Shown here one piece after another: positions 56,651-64,000 of a stretch of DNA of 64,000 nt. Numbering within the stretch: the stretch's first letter is position 1; each line of letters begins with the position of its first letter. This DNA comes from Macrocystis pyrifera (lineage: Eukaryota > Sar > Phaeophyceae > Laminariales > Laminariaceae), in NCBI GenBank assembly GCA_031763025.1, contig JASSKH010000006.1:896380-960379 (forward strand). Reading direction: 5' to 3'. The position numbers were made by a program, and so were the translations under genes. Under the pieces are notes generated by a model, which worked only from the letters and a program-made list of their open reading frames with translations, ran no database searches and was not told where the DNA came from.

Positions 56651-57016
56651 TTCCCCCTGCTCGTTGCACAGTCATGATTATCTGCCTACATTCATAACAA
56701 AAAAAAAACAAAAGTCCAGAAAAACCAATCAAAACCTGAAGGTAAAAAAAAAACTAAATACGAAAAGAACAGTTGAACTCAAATCTCAGATAGTCAAAAT
56801 TCAGTGGGCCTAAAACCCAGATAACCAAAAATCATGGTCGAAAGGTCAAAAACCGATAAAACCAAAAACCCGGGCCGAAAACCAAACACAAACTCCATCG
56901 AACCAAAACTTCGAAGGACAAAAACTCACCCAAAAGTTAAAACTTGGTCCCTGTGTCACACATTCAGTTTTCCAGCAGGAAGAACAACATGAATTCATCG
57001 CAAGGCTACGATGAAA

Positions 57017-57430
57017 CTAGAAAGACTCCCGCGATTTCGCTTTGGTCAGGAAATCCGCATGCTGAAAAGGGGATGGTACGTGGATAATCGATATCTCTTT
57101 TCTCCCAACCAGTTCCCTGAGGAAGTGGTGTCGCACGTCGATGTGCTTGGAGTTGGAGTTAGTAATGGGATTCTGCGCAAGCTTCACTGCACGCTGATTA
57201 TCCTCGAACACCGGTATGCAGGGCATTCCCACCTCAGGCAACATGAAACGCCAAACCTGCCTCAAAAACAACATTTCCTTGATCACGTCAGCAAGCGCCA
57301 CGAACTCTGCCTTCGTAGTGGAGAGTGTGAGGCACTTCTGCGTCCTAGAAAACTAAGGCACGCAGGCACCCCCACACATCACCAATCTTCCTGAAACTGA
57401 CCTTCTGTCAGTCGCCTTGCTTGCGTAATC
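57017..57430 (-). pseudogene. Element D RNase H
   Basis: EFVALADVIKEMLFLRQVWR aligns with the EAEYxALxxxxKExLWLRxL part of copia RNase H. VFEDNQRAVKLAQNPITNSN is the conserved DNQxAIxLAxNP block with its Asp. SKHIDVRHHFLREL and PSPFQHADFLTKA complete the domain. The frame is broken upstream of 57301. Confidence 0.88.
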
Positions 57431-57434
57431 CGCG

Positions 57435-57891
57435 TCAGCAAACACCTGCAAGCTCAGTCCCCCCTGCTGTACCTCTCTGAAAAGTAATGCCGAAGGTACT
57501 AGTCCGTCTCACATACCCTAAAATACCAAGTGCTGCCCTCCAGTGCACCAACTTTGGTGCAGCGCAGTACCTTGCTACTGCTCTTACGGAATCGGAGATG
57601 TCTGGTCGAGTCTGGGTTAATAGCCACATAAGTGAGCCCACCAACTCGCGAAACGGCCAGTCTCCCGGTGCTTCATTCTTGTCGAATTCCGCAAGTTTCG
57701 TGCCAACAGGGAGCGGAACACTCTTGCCAAACTCTATCCCGTACTCATCCGCGAATTGTTCAGCGAATGTCTGCTGTGAAATCTTGAGCACCCCCTTCTC
57801 TCAATCCCTCTGGTAAAAACACCCCGAATACCAACGTAATTCTCCCAGCTTCTTAACCGGAACCATTTGGTCCAGGTCCCTGCCAAACTGG
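57435..57891 (-). pseudogene. Element D reverse transcriptase C-terminus
   Basis: SQQTFAEQFADEYGIEFGKS and PFRELVGSLMWLLTQTRPDI are the conserved segments between the catalytic palm and RNase H in copia. It is out of frame with the preceding palm segment. Confidence 0.85.
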
Positions 57892-58764
57892 TCACACCCT
57901 TGCCCTCTCCCCTACAGCAAAAATATCATCCACATGCACTACTATAGTCATCACTACTCTCCCCTCATCCATCAAACGAAACACCCATGCGTCTGCCAGG
58001 CATTGTGCAAGCCCTAAAGTCAACAGACACCTAGTAAGATGTGCATGCCATTGCCTTGAAGCCTGCTTCAAACCGTACAGATTCTTGTTCAGTTTTACTA
58101 TCTTCCCCCACAGTCCACCGCAACCCTGAGGCGAACACATGAATACGTTTTCCTCTAGGTCAGATTGCACGAAAGCCTGCTCAATGTCAAAATGGCACAA
58201 GTCAAGATCCAGTTCGCACGCTATCGCTCTCAACAACCGAACACTCGAAACAGCAACAGTAGGCGCAAACAACTCCCCGAAATCAATGTTAGCTCTCTGC
58301 TCATCCCCCCGCGCTACTAGTCTCGCCTTAGTTTGTGTGGGCCAACCGTACTCATCAGCCTTCCAGTCAAACACCCACATTGCGTTGATGTAGTTGTCCA
58401 CTGGTTGCTATACTGGCTCAAACGTCCCCGCATCCGGCAATCCGTAAAACTCCCGCCCCGTCGAGTCCTCCCAAAGATGAGCGTACTCCGACCGCATTGC
58501 CTCTTCGTGGCTCCGTGGAACCTTGAGGTCAGAGGCGTAGTATTGCGGCAAATCCGGAGGCTTGTATGGCGGCCGCTGGTTCCTCAGGGTGTTGTCGATG
58601 TCCTCCCGAGTGGCAAGCCGTGTCGCGAACGCACACGGTATCCCCCCGGGCCCCCTTGTTGGCGATGTTACCTCGCGGTTTCCACTCGTCGGCTCCTTGC
58701 GGCGACATGGGTCGACGGCCTCCCGTGTATCGAACATCGACAACAGCGCCGTCTTATCCATCAT
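57892..58764 (-). pseudogene. Element D reverse transcriptase palm with intact HVDD box
   Basis: It opens with RSHEEAMRSEYAHLWEDSTG, typical of the RVT_2 N-terminus. An in-frame TAG at 58408-58410 follows GTFEPV, and the frame resumes with QPVDNYINAMWVFDWKADE. LDLDLCHFDIEQAFVQSDL (first Asp), LNKNLYGLKQASRQWHAHL and VVHVDDIFAVG (the two palm Asp) are all preserved. Confidence 0.9.
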
Positions 58765-58805
58765 TGACAGAAGTCCGACGCTATGGTGAAGACCTTGATC
58801 GCGGC

Positions 58806-60245
58806 CTACTGGCGACGGTGGGGGCGGCTCCTCTGGAGTTGCTCAGCGCTGAACGTCCGGTGTGGCGGAGAACTGAACCGTCTTCGAACGGGTGCGGCCA
58901 GATCTCCGTTGCGGCTCCAGCAGCGGTGGCTGAAGCGGCGGTGGCGGCGGCTGAAGAGGCGGTGGCGGCGACTGAAGCGCGGTGGCGGTGACTGAAGCGG
59001 CTGTGGCGGCGACTGAAGAGGCGGTGACGGTGACTGAAACGGCGGTGGCGGTGACTGAAGCGGCGGTGGCGGCGACTGAGGCGGCGGTGGCTCGTATGTA
59101 ATTCTGAAACCCGGCATTGCCGGCGCGGCGGCGTACCCTGAACCCCCCGCGTCCGGCGGCGGCGGCACGGGCATGATGGGCGCACGCGGGACTGTCCACA
59201 CAACGTCGCTGGTGTAGCAGATGCCGCCCGTCGAGGCCTTGATGACCTTCACAGCGGACGACGGATGGTTGTACCCGTTGTTCAGAAAGCAGCATGGTAC
59301 CGCCTGGACGTCGGATTTAGACCTACGGTTCACCCGCATCATGCCTTCTTGGAAGAACGGCACTACCTGCAGATCCGGCAGTCGCGAGTAGAATACCTCG
59401 TACGGTGACCGCCACCCGGTGTTGGCCTTGGTCGCGGACCGGTTGAAACAGTCGGCGGCCGAAAGGACAGCTTCCAGCCACAGGCGGTTGCCATCGGCCC
59501 CGACATGGGGAATCCGGGCGAGGTCGACGCTCGGAAATAGCCGTCGATACTCGCGGCGAGCCGCATATCCACCCTTCCTGGCCCGCCAGATCGCGCTCTC
59601 GACAACGGCGTTCTGCTGCGGCTTGACCAGGGCCGTGCACTCACGTCGAATCCCAGCAGCGTCGCAGAGTTCGATGAATCTACGGTCGGTGAACCCCGTG
59701 CGAAAGCAGGGTGGTCGCTCCATGGCGTTGGTGTCGGCGAGGAACTTCTGGACGTACGCGGTGGTCTCCGACTTGGTCCTCATCCCGTACGGCTGCATCC
59801 ACCGCGAAGCGCTGTCGACGAACATGATCAGATAATGAGACTCGCCCATGGACGCCTCGTAGGGGCCGGCCAGGTCGATGTGCACCATCTCCATAGGCCT
59901 CCTTGCGCGCGATGTCGTCGTCCGCAGTGCTCCTGCCCGCACACCCTTCGCTTCCAAAAATCCACCACATGGATGCAGCACTTCCGTGAGTGTGATACCG
60001 TGCTGCCCAGCCGTTTCTCTCAACAGACGTTCGTTCAGGTGGCCGGAGGAGACATGAAAGTGGTTATTATCAATAAAACTGTCACGTTTCCCAACAGTGA
60101 ATGGACGCCTACCCGGAGCGAGTACAGGTGCAGCAGTCATGTCTACGTGCTTAACATCAACGTCCGTCCGATCCGACTCTGTAAGGGCTTGAACTGCGGC
60201 CGCATGAAGAGGGGTGGGCAAAAAAAACGGTAGACACAGTGTCAT
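58806..60245 (-). pseudogene. Element D GAG-pre-integrase, integrase and Pro-rich linker
   Basis: The 479-codon frame is the longest in the window. FHVSSGHLNERLLRETAGQH and a degenerate CGGF finger precede MEMVHIDLAGPYEASMGESH (first Asp) and YLIMFVDSASRWM. The second acidic site reads FRTGFTDRRFIELC, which lacks the usual DNG/DGG, so activity is doubtful. LVKPQQNAVVESAIWRARKG keeps the Glu. SPYEVFYSRLPDLQ and CCFLNNGYNHPSSAVKV follow. The tail is a tandem PPPPLQS / FSRRHR repeat encoded by GGCGGTGGC-type DNA. Confidence 0.9.
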
Positions 60246-61196
60246 CCTGACCGTCCATGAGCCGAGTGTCGGTGAACGCGCTCATGTCTGGCTCCTGTAT
60301 CCCGGGGGCGGCGACCAGTGGTCTAGTCCTCAACACGGGATCTTGTATTCCTACGGCGGATCCTACTTTTGCTTCGCCAAGAGCCGGGGGGGGTAAACAA
60401 GAAGCCATAGGCACTACACTGCTGTCGGTGGGCTGGAAACTAAACTCCTGAGACACTACGCCGTTAAAGGCGGGCGAGAAACCATCGTCCACAGTCACTA
60501 CCCCTTCTACACTATGGTAGGACAGGGGGTGGGAGTCAGATGCCGAGGGTCCTGCCCTATCTACGTTAAAGAGGGGCGGGGGGGCGAAGGGGGGAGCAAG
60601 TGAGACACCAGATGCTGAAGTATACCCGGGCTTACCAAGTGAGGGGCCTGAAACACCAGACATGGCAGGTACAACAGTAAGTCCTGCAGTGGGGTTCGGG
60701 TCTGTCTGCTCGATGCGAGTTGCGTACAAACGTGATCCGACAGAATCACGGAGGAAGGTCCGGTGGTTATCGAAGAAGTGCATACCATCCTCGTCCATGA
60801 TGATTCTCTGCCGGCCCTGGGCCTGAGTGTAAAGAAAAAAGGTTGTACTGGATACCCTCTGTCCAATACACTCTCGTCAACTTCACATTGTAGTCTGTCT
60901 TCGAGTGAAACTTCGGGTTGAGGCTACCTATTCCTAGCACATTCATGGCCTTCCCATCACCAGTCAGAACCTCCTCCTGCCCAGGGGGGAATCTTCACAA
61001 AGTCGTACATGCACCGAGGGTCTCTGCTAACATGGGTAGTGACCCCTTTGTCGGAAACCCACATCTCACTACCGGGTGGACGTCTGCCACGTCCCTCAAC
61101 AGCCTCGTTATTAGTCTGGCCTGCAAGCGCCATCCCAGCTCCTTCTACGCCACCAACACTCGAATCCGACTCGCCTTTGGGCACTGAACCTGCCAT
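60246..61196 (-). pseudogene. Element D protease region
   Basis: GSEMWVSDKGVTTHVSRDPR stands where copia proteases have WxxDSGAxxHMT; the DSG is degenerate (SDKG). A second frame (60798-60157) has MDEDGMHFFDNHRTFLRDSV and a Pro/Ser-rich run, the usual protease-to-finger linker. Confidence 0.7.
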
Positions 61197-62100
61197 TAGC
61201 AGATGTAGGGCGCTCGGAGGAGATGTAGATGCTCCGGGAGGAGGGGCCGAGGAAGAGGGTGCGACATGGCTGGGAGGTTGCTGAGGATGATGTGGCGGCG
61301 GTGGCGGTGGTTGGTACTGCGGCGAAGGCGGAGGTTGGTACTGCTGCGAAGGCGGTGGTTGGGACTGCTGCGAAGGCGGAGGTTGGTACTGCTGCGAAGG
61401 GGCTTGCTGATACTAGTCCGAAGGCTCTTCCTCGTAGTAGTGCCCGTGGTCGTCGTCGTAGTAGCTGCCGTCCCCGGCAGTGGCGGCAACGTCAGGGTCA
61501 TGGGCATACGGGGCGTCGTCGTGGGCGGTGGCGACGGCGGCGGTGGCGACGGCGGCGGTGATATTTTCTTGACCGTATTAGTGCACCCACGGCTGCTGCC
61601 GATTCCTAGGATCAGCCCCCTGCACCGGCGGCTGATTTCCAGTTGGACGGGGGTACCGAGAATAGTCGTAGCCACCGAGCGGAGCGGGGTTCGAAGGCAA
61701 ACCTCTCCCCCTACCCCCAACTGTTCGCGCACGACCGCCCCCATACCTTCCTATGGCGCCCCTGCCACCAGGTCCTCTGCCTCCATTGCCCCACTGGTGT
61801 GACGCTCCGCTCCAACCGCGTCCTCCCCAATCGTTGGCGTGCTGGTGCTGATGGTGGTGCTGGTGCTGTTGGTACGGCTGCTGCTGGTGCTGGTACGGCT
61901 GCTGCTGCTGGTACGGCTGTTAATGCTGCTGGTACGGCTGCTGATGCTGCTGGTACTGTTGTTGCTACTGCGGCTGCTGCTGTTGCTGCTGGTACGGCTG
62001 CCGAAACTGCGGTTGCTGCTGTTGCTGCTGATACGGCTGATGCCGCTGCTGCTGCTGCTGCTGCTGTTGCTGCTGCTGCCGCTGCCGCTATCCACCTCTG
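61197..62100 (-). pseudogene. Element D Gln/Pro/Tyr-rich gag tail
   Basis: On the minus strand one frame reads repeated QQYQPPPSQQ and QQPYQQ units with a Gly-rich centre (GGRGPGGRGAIGRYGGGRAR). It is interrupted by TAG and TAA codons in place of Gln or similar (for example before YQQAPSQQ and within QQPQ-stop-QQQY). No zinc knuckle is evident. The Leu/Val/Ala-rich plus-strand frames are antisense shadows. Confidence 0.7.
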
Positions 62101-63130
62101 CTATCGTTCTTCCTGTTCTTCCCCCGTCCGTCTCGTCCACCTCTCCCGCCATGTCGACTACCCTCATAGCCCCCAGCCTCATTGGCAACAACGAGGGCGT
62201 GTTCCGTCCGGTTCCTCAGCTCCTGCTCCCTCGACATCTCCATTTTCCCATACGCGCTGAGCACCACATCTTCTAGCACTTGATATGTCAATTCTGCATT
62301 TGTGAGCAAAGTGCTCTTTCGTACTCCCAAAGCGGGGAAAGGTTACACGCAAAATGTTGATTTGCGTCAACATCGGGAAAAATCATTTAAAATCATTTCA
62401 TGAGCACAAAGTCTGCTCCTGAGCACACAACCCCTCGAAAAGTACTCATTGGGGGTTTCCCCATCCTTTATGCGAAAAATATACCATGCCTGGGTCAGCC
62501 TGGCCTTATCTGCAGCTGCCTGAGGCTGGTAATGCCTTTTGAAAGCAGCCCACGCCTCACTCGGACTACCTGCTGCAGCTACCAGAGGTGCAACTGATGA
62601 AGGAGAATGCCCCAAGCCCTGCTTGCCTTTGCCACCATCTCTCGACCAAACTCTGCAATCAACGCCTCTCGACTCGATTCTTTCAGACCTACTCTAATAG
62701 GTCTAGCAGTCTCTACTGCCTCTATACAATCCATCTCCCAAAAATGAGCATTCATCTGCCTCTCAAACAACATGATTTTTTGCTGTCTCTCCTCTCCCTG
62801 CTTAAAACAACCGTCAAAAACTGGTGGCCTTACGGGGCTACCAGTATGGCCGATGTGGAACGTGCCTGCCTGTGTAGTAGAAGTAGCGGGGTGCGGGAGG
62901 GGTTTTGTCGGGAGCTGCCGTGGGTTGCCTTGGGATGGGTTCTTGCTGCTCTTGGGCTCCTTGCCCCGGGCCTGCGCACCCTCCTTCGTGCCTTCTTCCT
63001 CTTCTGGGGTCGCGGTCTCCCTTGCCGCTGCGCGCGCTTCTTCTCGGGCTTCACGGGCCACCTTCATGGTGTATTCTTCGATTGTTTGACGTTGTTCCAC
63101 AGACAGCGACGAGAACGAGGAAAAATCCAT
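62101..63130 (-). pseudogene. Element D gag
   Basis: I choose the ATG at 63130 (MDFSSFSSLSVEQRQTIEEY), 66 bp inside the 5' LTR, over an upstream ATG within the LTR. An Ala/Glu/Arg-rich helix (KVAREAREEARAAARETA) leads to PPVFDGCFKQGEERQQKIML, then in a shifted frame SEAWAAFKRHYQPQAAADKA and IKDGETPNEYFSRGCVLRS, then VLSAYGKMEMSREQELRNRT. These match the copia capsid region in order; there is a frameshift near 62610, plus TGA and TAA near 62340-62370. Confidence 0.8.
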
Positions 63131-63195
63131 GGCACACCCTGAGTACGAGCCACCGTGACTTACAAGTCTAATGCTAGCGTAAGAGGTACACCGGG

Positions 63196-63454
63196 TGTGG
63201 TTCCGCTCAACCTTACCATGAGGCGAGGGAGCAAAAGAAGAGATGGTGTTGTTGTTGATATTTTGGTCGATGATTTGTGAGAACAAGGGGGTTCTCATCC
63301 CTGTTCCCCATGACCCTATAAAACCATCCTAATAGATTTTTATGCAACCCACTCGGGAAAACATAAATCCCACCGCATATTTCCGTCGGTCAATTTCCCG
63401 TTACGTAAATCACACTGTCAGTTCAATCAGACCTTGGTACGAGCAAATCCCACA
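63196..63454 (-). repeat. Element D 5' LTR
   Basis: 259 bp, matching 56392-56650. Transcription of D would start here. The adjoining internal sequence on the minus strand, CCCGGTGTACCTCTTACG, is the primer-binding position, but the tRNA is not identified. Confidence 0.92.
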
Positions 63455-64000
63455 CCATCTACATCAAATAATATGATATTTGTTTCCGTGCGGTCGGGCC
63501 GTTCGGTCCTCCCAAACAAGAAAAAGGGGTGCGACACCTCTTACTCTTCCTAGATAAACTGTTTTCTCGGGCTGCACTTAAATATATTCGTTTCCCACAA
63601 CCAATCAGCTTCAATTCACGCAGCAAATAGCATTCCATTCGGTTCGTTCCAATGCTCTCTGGGAGGGGTTAAGACATGCCTTGAGAGCCCACAAAAAAAC
63701 CTGACAACAGTTGATCTAAGGGTGCATGAATCGAATGTTTTACCAAAAAAAATATTTATATCCAAAATAACGTTGGTCAGCATACAAAACAATCAACTCT
63801 TTCTTACTTGGTTTCAGCATCCGACACAAAAACTCGAGATGAGAAACGAAAAGCTCGGCAATTTTCAGCACAAACAAAAGGTGGGTTCAGTTTATTGATC
63901 CACGTTTTATTCAAAGTAGAGTTAATATAGGACAAAGAAATGGTATTAAATCGAATCAATTTCCGAAACTACTGTAACAGCCACACAAGTTGACGATATT
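63455..64000. other. AT-rich flank of element D, no gene
   Basis: No coding or RNA gene is seen. The segment at 63800-63940 is distantly similar to 55401-55650 (shared GACACAAAAACTCGAG-like and AGTTAATATA(G/A)GAC blocks), so element D may sit within an older repeat. Confidence 0.5.

Larger units (their letters stand above)
56392..63454 (-). mobile_element. Ty1/copia-type LTR retrotransposon D, nearly full-length
   Basis: Two 259-bp LTRs (56392-56650 and 63196-63454) in direct orientation bound a 6.5-kb internal region. On the minus strand the order is gag, Q-rich region, protease, integrase, reverse transcriptase, RNase H. A purine tract (AGCAGGGGGAA on the minus strand) abuts the 3' LTR. 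The LTRs begin TGTGG and end CCACA and differ at about 13 positions by eye (about 5 percent), so the insertion is older than element E. The outer flanks ATGGG and CCATC do not form a target duplication, which hints at recombination between copies. Confidence 0.92.

Noticed and set aside
61839-62276. Leu/Val/Ala-rich plus-strand frames
   Set aside because: Antisense of CAG/TAC-rich Gln/Tyr-coding DNA in the gag tail of element D.

Overview
This window looks like nuclear DNA of a stramenopile, most likely a brown alga. The evidence is one spliced gene with consensus GT-AG introns (and one GC-AG), many decayed Ty1/copia-type retrotransposons, short MITE- and SINE-like repeats, and an interstitial TTAGGG-type telomeric tract. 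There are no operons, ribosome binding sites or bacterial gene packing. The species assignment is inference.

The only host gene I can support is a cytochrome P450 of the CYP74 clan (hydroperoxide lyase / allene oxide synthase / epoxyalcohol synthase relatives; brown algal members are called CYP5164). It lies on the minus strand from 26684 down to 12510. I could follow ten exons in which every splice phase agrees. They encode about 547 residues with a candidate organelle-targeting N-terminus, the I helix, an ExxR K helix, the meander and a Cys heme loop. Its 12.5 kb of introns carry three copies of a small MITE, a 560-bp dispersed repeat and a repeat with telomere-like DNA; a fourth MITE lies just upstream of the gene. 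Exon 1 has a one-base frameshift in a homopolymer.

The rest is mostly mobile DNA. 1-5300: a minus-strand copia element (A), cut by the window edge. 5300-12500: gene-poor, with palindromic and GGGTC repeats. 28367-41929: a nested locus. A minus-strand copia element (F, 5-bp target duplication CTTTT), already deleted down to gag plus a pol scrap, has its gag split by a 10-kb plus-strand LTR element (E, target duplication TATAG, LTRs nearly identical). E has about 9 kb of internal DNA with no recognisable retroviral gene, so it resembles a LARD (large non-autonomous LTR element). The LTRs of F carry dense TTCnnGAA arrays that look like heat-shock elements. 42950-52600: a plus-strand copia element (B), interrupted by tRNA-derived SINEs and by a minus-strand copia fragment (C). 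52700-56350: simple-sequence, ATCGAT-palindrome, foldback and tandem repeats. 56392-63454: a nearly full-length minus-strand copia element (D) with two 259-bp LTRs. 63455-64000: AT-rich, no gene.

None of the transposon reading frames is intact. Many breaks are single in-frame stops within otherwise collinear frames, and TAG falls at the same catalytic-site codon in two diverged integrases (A and C).
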